From Bacteroidota bacterium (GTDB taxonomy: Bacteria > Bacteroidota > Bacteroidia > Palsa-965): DNA of 32,858 nucleotides. The stretch spans positions 1 through 32,858 of the forward strand of contig JADBYT010000039.1 of assembly GCA_020402865.1 (NCBI GenBank). The letters are read 5' to 3'. Made by a program: the position numbers and the translations under genes. The notes beneath the pieces are model-generated. The model saw only the letters and a program-made list of their open reading frames with translations. It made no database searches and had not been told where the DNA came from. Shown here one piece after another: positions 7,683 through 15,251 of this stretch. Every line of letters begins with the position of its first letter. The first letter of the stretch is position 1.

Positions 7683-8777
7683 GTGCAAAAAACAATTCTC
7701 GTAGTAGTGGGCACACGCCCTAACTTTATTAAAATAACCCGCTTCCGGGAAGTAGCCGCGCGTTACCCGCAGTTTACGCTTAAAATTGTGCATACCGGCC
7801 AGCATTTCGACGAGAAAATGGCCGATGTGTTTTTCCGGCAATTCGGTCTTGTTCCCGATATTTTTCTTGATATTCCGCAGGCTTCGCCCAACACACAAAT
7901 GGCCGAAATTATGCTGCGGTTAGAAAAAGTGATTGCTGCTGAAAAACCAGCTGTGGTAATGGTGCCGGGCGATGTAAACAGTACCCTTGCCACAGCCGTT
8001 ACAGCCAACAAAATGGGCGTAAAACTGGCACACATTGAAAGCGGGCTGCGCAGTTTTGACCGTACCATGCCCGAAGAGTTTAACCGCCTGCTTACCGACG
8101 AACTGGCCGATATGCTGTTTGTAACCGAGCAAAGCGGACTCGATCATCTGGCCTCGGAAAATGTGCCGCAAAGCCGCATTCATTTCGTTGGCAATACCAT
8201 GATTGATACCCTGGTAAAATTTGCCGCCGAAATTGATGCCTCCCCTATTCTCAATCAGCTTGGCACAAAGCCCGGCGAGTATGTGCTGATGACCATGCAC
8301 CGCCCGGCTACGGTTGATACTGCCGAAGGACTTGGCAAACTGCTGAAACTGCTGCGCTATGTAACCGCCACCCGCCGCGTGGTATTCCCCATTCATCCGC
8401 GCACGGTAAAAAACATGCGCGAGGCCGGACTCGAAAGCGAGTTCACCAAACTCGACGGCCTGCTGCTTACTGAACCGCTTGATTATTTCGCCTTTCAGAA
8501 ATTAGTAAAATGCTGCCGATTTATTCTTACCGACAGCGGCGGCATACAGGAAGAATCAACCTTCTTGCAGGTGCCTTGTCTAACCTTACGCCCCAATACC
8601 GAAAGGCCGGTAACCGTTACAATGGGCTCAAACGAACTGTTGCCGTTTGACCTTGAGCAAATTGCAAACCGCATCACTGCCATTGAAAACGGATCGTACA
8701 AACGGGGTGAAATTCCGCCGCTTTGGGATGGAAAAGCAACAGAACGCATTTTTGAAGTGCTTGCAAAAACACTCTGA
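7683..8777 (+). CDS. wecB: UDP-N-acetylglucosamine 2-epimerase (non-hydrolysing)
   Basis: This cytoplasmic enzyme interconverts UDP-GlcNAc and UDP-ManNAc, supplying ManNAc-type residues for surface glycans. Its 364 residues fit the family. Visible motifs are the N-terminal VVVGTRPNFIKI, HTGQHFDEKM, HIESGLRS, MTMHRP and the UDP-binding TDSGGIQEES. The start is GTG at 7683, placing the first strand within the first ten residues as in homologues; no upstream in-frame ATG was found after 7620. A weak -7-like TATCTTTA lies at 7649-7656. It is the first gene of the polysaccharide locus on this strand. No ManNAc dehydrogenase (WecC) follows in the window. Confidence 0.9.
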   Translation: MQKTILVVVGTRPNFIKITRFREVAARYPQFTLKIVHTGQHFDEKMADVFFRQFGLVPDIFLDIPQASPNTQMAEIMLRLEKVIAAEKPAVVMVPGDVNSTLATAVTANKMGVKLAHIESGLRSFDRTMPEEFNRLLTDELADMLFVTEQSGLDHLASENVPQSRIHFVGNTMIDTLVKFAAEIDASPILNQLGTKPGEYVLMTMHRPATVDTAEGLGKLLKLLRYVTATRRVVFPIHPRTVKNMREAGLESEFTKLDGLLLTEPLDYFAFQKLVKCCRFILTDSGGIQEESTFLQVPCLTLRPNTERPVTVTMGSNELLPFDLEQIANRITAIENGSYKRGEIPPLWDGKATERIFEVLAKTL

Positions 8778-8849
8778 TTCGTGATTGTGCATAAAGCAAA
8801 ATGTGCAGTGTTTCTCAAAAAATGAAATGGAGCGAAACTGATCGTGCTA

Positions 8850-8944
8850 TTTAAAACTGTCCGCTCCGGTCTTACGTTGCAATGTGGCAGTGTAGTTGAA
8901 AAACGATAATCCGTAAACCACATTTCCACTGCAGCCCGGGCTAT
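8850..8944 (-). repeat. Hairpin-type intergenic repeat, related to the toxin leader repeat
   Basis: Read on the minus strand, this begins AGCCCGGGCTGCAGTGGAAA and ends with ACCGGAGCGGACAG, the same two-arm pattern as the toxin leader (AGCCCCGGCTGTAATGGAAA...GGAGCGGAAAGCGGG in copy C). Between the arms lies an inner inverted repeat, AATGTGG (8881-8887) and CCACATT (8918-8924). The rest of the 8778-9073 gap shows no gene. It may be a dispersed structured element of this genome; relation to a named RNA family is unproven. Confidence 0.45.
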
Positions 8945-9073
8945 AAATTCAAACCGCTTGGTGCGTTAAATACACTGCCCTCCCCCGCCCCGCATTTTAG
9001 CCTGCGCAGTTATCGCCTTTCCTGCTGCCTGCCTTAGCTACAAGCCAAACCCTTTTTTATCTTCGTTTCCGCT

Positions 9074-10210
9074 ATGGCCGCCACGCTTTTTCTTACGTTC
9101 AACGATGCGCCTTCGGGTATTTATGCCGGACAGGTTATTGACGTATGCCGCTATGTAAATGCGCATACGCCGGCAAAGTTGCGGCTGGTGGCGTTTTTAT
9201 CGGTGCGCGGCTTCTGGGCTGGGCGCCGAAAAATAAAAGCACAATTGCCCGATGCACTGGTGCTGCCCATGGTGCCCAAAGCCAAAAACTGGAAGCTCAA
9301 CGGCTTTACATTTAACCTTGTGTGCCGCTTTACCCGTGCCAAAGCCTGCATGGCACGCGGCCCATTTGCTACGGCGCTGGCTTTGCGGGCCAGAGAAAAA
9401 GGAATTTTGCAAAACGTAATTTTCGATGGCCGCGGCGCATACATTGCCGAGCTTACGGAGTACAATGTAATTCCCGACGAAGCCGTGAAGCACGAAATTG
9501 CTTCCGTGGAGCGCCGTTGCGTGCTTGAAAGCAACCGTCAGCTGGCCGTGTCGAAAGCTTTGGTTGACTACTGGCACGAAACGTTTGGCTACAACGGCAA
9601 TACACACCGCGTAATTCCGTGTACACTCAACAGCAATACGTTATTTACGCCGGTTAGTGATGAAGCTGTACGGCAGGCCCGCCAGAAGCTGGGCATTCCG
9701 GCCAATGCCACGGTAGTGGTGTATTCAGGCTCCGTGGCCGGGTGGCAGTCGCTCGATGATTTCGGTGCGCGCATGCTTCCGCTTATGCAGCAGCATGAAA
9801 ACCTGCATTTGCTGTTGCTGGTGAAAAGCCTGCCCGAACATTTTGCTCCGCTTGCACAGCATGCTGCACGCATTCACCGCCACTGGCTGGCGCCTGAGGA
9901 AGTAGGCACCGCGCTGGCCGCAGCCGATCTGGGCTGGATGCTGCGCGAAGACTCCGTCACCAACCGCGTAGCCTCACCCGTAAAATTTGCCGAATACCTT
10001 GCCGCCGGTTTGCATGTCATCATTTCCAGCAACCTCGGCGATACTACGGCATTTGTGCTTCAGCACGGCTGCGGTATTGTGTGTAATGGTGAAAACATTC
10101 CCGCCCCGCAGCCGCTCAGCCTTGCACAACGCCAAAAAGCACAGCAACTTGCACAAACGTATTTCCTTAAAACACGTTTTGCGGATGCCTATGCTGATTT
10201 GCTGAAGTAG
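9074..10210 (+). CDS. Glycosyltransferase, GT4-like
   Basis: The 378-residue protein has the two Rossmann-type halves of GT-B enzymes. The second half begins near residue 205 (TVVVYSGSVAGWQSLDDF) and contains the donor-site region with LREDSVTNRVASPVKFAEYLAAGLHVI, typical of GT4 proteins of surface-polysaccharide loci. It would transfer a sugar from a nucleotide donor to a lipid-linked glycan at the inner membrane face; donor and acceptor are unknown. The ATG at 9074 follows a possible -7-like TATCTTCG (9058-9065) by only 8 nt, so the mRNA leader would be very short. The gene ends before the repeat and hairpin block at 10253-10447. Confidence 0.8.
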   Translation: MAATLFLTFNDAPSGIYAGQVIDVCRYVNAHTPAKLRLVAFLSVRGFWAGRRKIKAQLPDALVLPMVPKAKNWKLNGFTFNLVCRFTRAKACMARGPFATALALRAREKGILQNVIFDGRGAYIAELTEYNVIPDEAVKHEIASVERRCVLESNRQLAVSKALVDYWHETFGYNGNTHRVIPCTLNSNTLFTPVSDEAVRQARQKLGIPANATVVVYSGSVAGWQSLDDFGARMLPLMQQHENLHLLLLVKSLPEHFAPLAQHAARIHRHWLAPEEVGTALAAADLGWMLREDSVTNRVASPVKFAEYLAAGLHVIISSNLGDTTAFVLQHGCGIVCNGENIPAPQPLSLAQRQKAQQLAQTYFLKTRFADAYADLLK

Positions 10211-10252
10211 CTTGCCTTCTCAGGCTTCTTACTGCAGCGCCAGCATCCTAAC

Positions 10253-10404
10253 GCTGCAGAAAGTTTCGGAGGTCGAAGACCACAATCACAGCTGCAGAAA
10301 GTTTCGGAGGTCGAAGACCACAATCACAGCTGCAGAAAGTTTCGGTGGTCGAAGACCACAAACACAGCTGCAGAAAGTTTCGGTGGTCGAAGACCACAAA
10401 CTTT
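10253..10404 (+). repeat. Tandem repeat, four 38-bp units
   Basis: Units start at 10253, 10291, 10329 and 10367, each beginning GCTGCAGAAAGTTTCGG. The first two carry GGAGGTCGAAGACCAC and the last two GGTGGTCGAAGACCAC; the change makes the last two perfect GTGGTC-GAA-GACCAC hairpins. There are no unique spacers, so it is not a CRISPR array. It lies in the 331-bp gap between two glycosyltransferase genes. Confidence 0.9.
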
Positions 10405-10408
10405 CTGC
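10370..10408. other. Nested hairpin at the end of the tandem repeat
   Basis: GCAGAAAGTTT (10370-10380) pairs with AAACTTTCTGC (10398-10408). Inside it GTGGTC (10383-10388) pairs with GACCAC (10392-10397) around a GAA loop, leaving only a CG bulge. In the earlier units the right outer arm is absent, so only the last unit can form the full structure. Confidence 0.8.
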
Positions 10409-10447
10409 TCCGGTTAATCAAGTCTCCGGACTTGATTAACCGGAGCA
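10406..10447. terminator. Perfect 19-bp hairpin, possible terminator or attenuator
   Basis: TGCTCCGGTTAATCAAGTC (10406-10424) and its exact reverse complement (10429-10447) flank a 4-nt TCCG loop. Its left arm overlaps the right arm of the preceding hairpin by three bases, so the two compete only at the edge. No T-tract follows, so intrinsic termination is uncertain; transcript 3' end protection or a protein-binding site is possible. Confidence 0.55.
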
Positions 10448-10541
10448 CCCGGCTTCCCCCCGCTAATTATCGCCCAAAAAACTCACTCATCTCCCCGAAT
10501 TTTCCCGTATTTTCGGCCATAATTCAGCACCAAACCAATTT

Positions 10542-11702
10542 ATGAAAATAGCCCTGCTGACTGACGGAATTTTCCCTTACGTGGTAGGCGGCATGCAACG
10601 CCATTCCTTTTATCTCTGCAAATACCTTGCGCAGTTGGGGCATCATGTGGATTTGTACCACATGAACGAAAGCAGACTCGACATTTCAAAACTCGATGTA
10701 TTTACCCCTGAAGAGCGTATGTACATCCGTTCGTATGTGGTGAAATTTCCGGGCAAAGGCAAAAGTCCGGGGCATTACATCCGCGAATCATATGAATACT
10801 CGAAACGTGTATTTGCACAGTTTAAGGAAAACAGCCGCGATGCTGATTTTGTAATCGCCAAAGGTTTTGCGGGCTGGGAGCTGCTGCATCAGAAAAAAGA
10901 AAAGGGCTTTCGTTGTGCGCCGGTGGCCGTGAATTTTCATGGTTACGAAATGTTTCAGCGGCAGCCTTCGTTTACCAGCTGGCTGCAGGCGCGGTTTCTG
11001 CTGCAAACGCCGGTAAAGTACATCGTAAAACATGCCGATTATCTGTTTTCGTATGGCGGGAAAATTACGTCCGTTATCGAAAGCCTTGATGTAAGCAAAA
11101 AGCGGATTATTGAAATTCCTTCGGGCATTGCACCTGAATGGATGAACGATAAAATTTCACCGGCCGGAAATGTGCGGAAATTTGTGTTTGTAGGACGATA
11201 TGAACGCCGCAAAGGTGTGGAGGAACTGAATAAAGTACTCACCGAATTCAGGCGCAACCTCACGGCCGGATTTGAGTTTCATTTCATTGGTCCGGTGCCC
11301 GATAAAAAGCAGCTGCGCGACAGCCGCATCTTTTATCACGGCAGTATTACCGACAATGAAAAGCTGCGAGGCATGCTGCGCAAATCGGAAGTGCTGGTTT
11401 GTCCGAGCCATTCGGAAGGTATGCCCAATGTAATTCTGGAAGCAATGGCTTCGGGCTGTGCGGTAATTGGCACAGACACAGGAGCCGTATCCGAACTGGT
11501 AAGCGACCGAACCGGGCAGCTGCTTACGCCGGGCAATGTAAACGAACTCGACAAAGCTATACGCCGTTTTACCAACATGCCGGGAGCCGAACTCGACCAG
11601 CTTCGCGGCAATTCCGTGGCGCATATCCGCGAAAAATTTCTCTGGCCGCACATTGCTGCACAAACGGCAGCAGTCATACAAAGTAAATTAGTAAGTGCAT
11701 GA
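10542..11702 (+). CDS. Glycosyltransferase, GT4 family
   Basis: The 386-residue GT-B protein starts with LLTDGIFPYVVGGMQRHSFYL, the glycine-rich acceptor-side motif of GT4 enzymes. The second half contains FVFVGRYERRKGVEEL and the EX7E motif in SEGMPNVILEAMASGCAVIGTD. It would add a sugar to the growing glycan. A possible -7-like TATTTTCG lies at 10508-10515, 26 nt before the start, suggesting a new transcript begins here after the hairpin block. The stop overlaps the next start as ATGA, beginning a run of translationally coupled genes. Confidence 0.87.
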   Translation: MKIALLTDGIFPYVVGGMQRHSFYLCKYLAQLGHHVDLYHMNESRLDISKLDVFTPEERMYIRSYVVKFPGKGKSPGHYIRESYEYSKRVFAQFKENSRDADFVIAKGFAGWELLHQKKEKGFRCAPVAVNFHGYEMFQRQPSFTSWLQARFLLQTPVKYIVKHADYLFSYGGKITSVIESLDVSKKRIIEIPSGIAPEWMNDKISPAGNVRKFVFVGRYERRKGVEELNKVLTEFRRNLTAGFEFHFIGPVPDKKQLRDSRIFYHGSITDNEKLRGMLRKSEVLVCPSHSEGMPNVILEAMASGCAVIGTDTGAVSELVSDRTGQLLTPGNVNELDKAIRRFTNMPGAELDQLRGNSVAHIREKFLWPHIAAQTAAVIQSKLVSA

Positions 11703-12850
11703 GTGAGGCTTATCACATACCGCTCAACCGTCCTTTCCTCACCGGCCGCGAAACGGAATACATCCGCCAGGCCGTGCAGAGCGGAAAGATTGCGGGCGAT
11801 GGTGTGTTTACCGCCCGCTGTCATGCGTGGATGCGCGAACGGCTTGGAATAGCGCATCCGCTGCTCACTACTTCCTGCACCGACGCGCTCGAACTGGCGG
11901 CACTGCTGCTGAACATACAGCCCGGCGACGAAGTAATAGTGCCTGCCTACACGTTTGTATCAACCGCCAATGCATTTGTGCTGCGCGGTGCCGTGCCTGT
12001 GTTTGCCGATAGCAGCAACACGCATCCGAACATGGATGCCGCCACACTCGAAAGCCTCATTACACCCCGCACCCGCGCCATTGTGCCCGTGCACTATGCC
12101 GGCATGAGCTGCGATATGGATACGATTCTGCAACTTGCGGCACACTACAAACTGCATGTAGTGGAAGATGCCGCGCAGGCCATTGGCGCACGCTACAAAG
12201 GCAATCGATTCCTCGGTACGCTGGGCGCGCTGGGTACGTTTTCCTTTCACGAAACCAAAAACGTAATTGCCGGCGAAGGCGGTATGCTGGCCGTAAACGA
12301 CCAGTCATTGCTGCAACGCGCCGAAATTATCCGCGAAAAAGGCACCAACCGCAGCGCATTTTTCCGTGGCGAAACAGCACTTTACGAATGGATAAGCCCG
12401 GGCTCATCCTTTCTGCCTTCAGACATTATTGCGGCGTTTCTTTTTGCACAGCTTGAGCAGTTTGAGCTTATTCAAACCACCCGCCTTGCGCGCTGGAAAC
12501 GCTGGCAGCACCTGCTTGCTCCGCTGGCCGCCAGTGGCGTGTTTGAACTGCCGCACCAACCCGCCTGGGCCGAAACCAACGGAAACATTTTTTACCTCTG
12601 CTGCCGCAACCGCCACGAACGCGATGCGCTCATTGCTCATTTGCGAAGCAAGGGTATTTATGCCGCTTTTCACTATCTGGCGCTGCACAAAAGCCCCTAC
12701 TTCACCGCTCAATTCAGCAGCGTAAAACTGCCCAATGCCGAACGCTTTGAGCAAACCCTCGTGCGACTGCCCATGTATCACGAATTAAGTGATGCCGAGC
12801 AGGATTATACCGCACAATGCATTCATGACTTTTATACCGCACACGCATGA
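11699..12850 (+). CDS. wecE: dTDP-4-amino-4,6-dideoxygalactose transaminase-type aminotransferase
   Basis: This PLP enzyme of the DegT/DnrJ/EryC1/StrS class has 383 residues. It is close to E. coli WecE (RffA) along its length: IPLNRPFLTGRETEYI, TTSCTDALELAALLL, PAYTFVSTANAFVLRG, VPVHYAGMSCDMD, VEDAAQAIGA, SFHETKN with the Schiff-base Lys187, and REKGTNRSAFFRG. WecE converts dTDP-4-keto-6-deoxyglucose to dTDP-Fuc4N, here presumably for a surface glycan containing an amino-deoxy sugar. The dTDP-sugar synthases (RmlA/RmlB) and an N-acetyltransferase (WecD) are not in the window. It overlaps both neighbours by ATGA, indicating coupling. Substrate identity is inferred from similarity. Confidence 0.88.
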   Translation: MSEAYHIPLNRPFLTGRETEYIRQAVQSGKIAGDGVFTARCHAWMRERLGIAHPLLTTSCTDALELAALLLNIQPGDEVIVPAYTFVSTANAFVLRGAVPVFADSSNTHPNMDAATLESLITPRTRAIVPVHYAGMSCDMDTILQLAAHYKLHVVEDAAQAIGARYKGNRFLGTLGALGTFSFHETKNVIAGEGGMLAVNDQSLLQRAEIIREKGTNRSAFFRGETALYEWISPGSSFLPSDIIAAFLFAQLEQFELIQTTRLARWKRWQHLLAPLAASGVFELPHQPAWAETNGNIFYLCCRNRHERDALIAHLRSKGIYAAFHYLALHKSPYFTAQFSSVKLPNAERFEQTLVRLPMYHELSDAEQDYTAQCIHDFYTAHA

Positions 12851-14196
12851 AGGCATTTCTGAGAAACCGGCAAATTCTTATTGCATGCAGCCTGATTATT
12901 CTGGCCGCAGGGCTTTACACGGGGCCCGGAGCCTACGCGGTAGTGCCCGGTATTGCGTTGTTGCTTATGGTACGCGGCTTTTATACCGAACTGCTGCTCG
13001 GCTTTTTCCTCTGCCTTATCCTCTCCGACAGCCGTAACACTTCGCTTGAAGTGTTTCAGAATGTGAAAAACATTTACATGCTCATTCTCGGACTTGGCCT
13101 GTTTGTGATTCCGCGCAACGGACTTGTATATGAGCGCACCTTACTCAAATTCTGGCCGTTTTTTGCCATTGCCGTTTTCTGCCTGCTCTTCAGCGATAAT
13201 TTCATAAACTCTTCACAGAAAACGCTCTCCTACCTGCTCATTATCATTACCATTCCCAACTATATTTTTCTGGCCTGGCGCAAACAGGGAACCGCATTTA
13301 TTCAAACACTGGTATGGTGGGTTTGCAGCTTGCTCATTATTGGTTTTGCACTCCGCTTTATCATGCCCGAACAGGTTTTTCTGGAAGACCGGTACACGGG
13401 TATATTGGGCAACCCCAACGGACTGGGCTTGTTTACCATGTTGTTTTTCTTGCTGTTCAGAATTACTGAAACAAACTGGCCGGATTTGTTCAACCGCTGG
13501 GATCGCATTATCATATACGCACTCATCATTTTGTCATTACTTAGCAGCGGCTCACGTAATTCGCTGTTTGCGGTATTACTGTTTTTATCGTTCGGTTATT
13601 TCTACCGGATTTCTCCGGTTGCGGGCTTTGTATATTTCGTGATTATCGGTTTCACCTACAGTTTTATTCAGGTAAACCTCATTGGTATTGTTACCGCGCT
13701 TGGACTTGAAGACCAGTTCAGGGTTGATACGCTTGAAAATGCATCAGGCCGAACTGTGGCCTGGGCATTTGGCTGGGAATGGATTCAGGAAAATATTGCA
13801 TTGGGTAAAGGCATCGGATTTACTGATGATTTATACCGGCGATACTACAACTACCTTTCCATGCTCGGTCACCAGGGCAATGCACATAATTCATACATCA
13901 CCTTCTGGCTCGATACGGGTGTATTCGGGCTTGCCTTTTTTCTGCGCGGATTAATTGTGAGTTTCTGGCGCAGCACCCGCGTAAATAAATATTCCATGCC
14001 GGCTCTTTATGCCGTGATGTTTTCGGCCTTTTTCGAATCGTGGTTAACGGCTTCGCTCAATCCGTTTACCATTCAGCTGCTCATCATTATTACCCTGCTC
14101 AATAAAGATGCGCTCCCCGAACCGGTTTCCGGCACCGGACAACCAATTCTCACTCCCGAACCGGCTGTCGCACCGGTTGTAGTTTCCGGCAAATGA
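12847..14196 (+). CDS. O-antigen polymerase/ligase-like membrane protein (Wzy/WaaL type)
   Basis: The 449-residue protein has about ten or more hydrophobic helices. A large extracytoplasmic loop near residues 275-350 is followed by HQGNAHNSYITFWLDTGVFGLAFFL. That is the conserved His-Asn...G...G motif of the Wzy_C/O-antigen ligase family. It would polymerise lipid-linked repeat units or ligate a finished glycan to an acceptor; sequence alone does not separate these roles. The C-terminal tail (PEPVSGTGQPILTPEPAVA) is proline-rich and probably unstructured. It is coupled by ATGA overlaps on both sides. Confidence 0.8.
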   Translation: MKAFLRNRQILIACSLIILAAGLYTGPGAYAVVPGIALLLMVRGFYTELLLGFFLCLILSDSRNTSLEVFQNVKNIYMLILGLGLFVIPRNGLVYERTLLKFWPFFAIAVFCLLFSDNFINSSQKTLSYLLIIITIPNYIFLAWRKQGTAFIQTLVWWVCSLLIIGFALRFIMPEQVFLEDRYTGILGNPNGLGLFTMLFFLLFRITETNWPDLFNRWDRIIIYALIILSLLSSGSRNSLFAVLLFLSFGYFYRISPVAGFVYFVIIGFTYSFIQVNLIGIVTALGLEDQFRVDTLENASGRTVAWAFGWEWIQENIALGKGIGFTDDLYRRYYNYLSMLGHQGNAHNSYITFWLDTGVFGLAFFLRGLIVSFWRSTRVNKYSMPALYAVMFSAFFESWLTASLNPFTIQLLIIITLLNKDALPEPVSGTGQPILTPEPAVAPVVVSGK

Positions 14197-15245
14197 AAAA
14201 CATACTTTTTCTTTATACCGAAATTGCTGGTTATACACTGGCCTGCCTGCGCGCCTTAACTGATACAGGTGTGCGCGTACATCTGGTGCGCTGGCCGGTA
14301 AATCAGGAAGCGCCGTTTGATTTTGAGTTTGGTGATAAACTTACTGTGTATTCACGGCGAGAACTGAGTAATGAACAACTGACGGCACTGGCTCACGATG
14401 TGAAACCCGACGCCATTGTGTGTTCGGGCTGGGTGGATAAAGGGTATGTGAATGTTTGCCGGACATGGAAACGGAAAATTCCGGTAATCCTGGCCATGGA
14501 TAATAAGTGGACCGGAAGCCTGCGCCAGCAGCTTGCACGGCTGGCTGCGCCGGTAAAGGTGAAACGGAACTTCAACCGGGTCTGGGTGCCGGGCACACAG
14601 CAATATGCGTTTGCCCGCAAACTTGGTTTTTCGCCAACGCATATTGCTACCGGTTTCTACTCGGCCGATGTGCCGGTGTTTGATGCACTTGCGGCAGCAC
14701 ACGAAAACGAAAAGCAACAGGCATTTCCGCATCGCTTTGTATATACCGGCCGCTACTACGATTTTAAAGGTTTGCCAGAGCTTTGGCGCGCATTTATTCG
14801 CCTGCGCGAAAACGGTTGTAACTGGGAACTCTGGTGCGCCGGTACCGGCAATTTGCCTGCGGTGCAGCACGAAGGCATAAAACACCTCGGCTTTGTACAG
14901 CCTGCACAGCTGGGCGAACTGATGAAACAAACCGGTGTATTTATTATGCCAAGCCGCACCGAACCCTGGGGCGTGGTACTGCACGAATTTACCGCTGCCG
15001 GCTTTCCGGTAATCTGCAGCCGCGAAGTAGGCGCCGCATCCGCTTTCGTAAACGAAGGTGCGAACGGTTATCTTTACACCGCCGGCAATGAAGACGAATT
15101 GTATCAGCTTATGTGCAACACAGTAATGCTAAGCGATGCGCAGCTGCTCCAAATGGGCGCACAAAGCCGGATACTGGCAAAGCAGATTACGCCGCAGCAA
15201 TGGGTCGCTACGCTGCTCGGCTTCATTACTAACTACGGCAACTAA
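14193..15245 (+). CDS. Glycosyltransferase, GT4-like
   Basis: The 350-residue protein has a GT-B layout. The second half begins around residue 185 (HRFVYTGRYYDFKGLPELWRAF), and the donor-site EX7E is in SRTEPWGVVLHEFTAAGFPVI. The N-terminal half is short and begins NILFLYTEIAGYTLACLRAL. It would transfer one sugar during assembly of the surface glycan. It overlaps the membrane protein upstream (ATGA), and the asparagine synthase starts 6 bp after its stop, so all belong to one operon. Confidence 0.85.
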   Translation: MKNILFLYTEIAGYTLACLRALTDTGVRVHLVRWPVNQEAPFDFEFGDKLTVYSRRELSNEQLTALAHDVKPDAIVCSGWVDKGYVNVCRTWKRKIPVILAMDNKWTGSLRQQLARLAAPVKVKRNFNRVWVPGTQQYAFARKLGFSPTHIATGFYSADVPVFDALAAAHENEKQQAFPHRFVYTGRYYDFKGLPELWRAFIRLRENGCNWELWCAGTGNLPAVQHEGIKHLGFVQPAQLGELMKQTGVFIMPSRTEPWGVVLHEFTAAGFPVICSREVGAASAFVNEGANGYLYTAGNEDELYQLMCNTVMLSDAQLLQMGAQSRILAKQITPQQWVATLLGFITNYGN

Positions 15246-15251
15246 GCAGCC

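Noticed and set aside
10253..10404. Possible CRISPR array
   Set aside because: The units abut with no unique spacers and no cas genes are nearby.
10212..10439. Short frames across the tandem repeat, giving a repeated protein
   Set aside because: The repeating peptide only mirrors the 38-bp DNA repeat, appears on both strands, and has no start context.
14352..14984. 210-codon open frame on the - strand
   Set aside because: It is antisense to a clear GT4 gene and has no motif or promoter.
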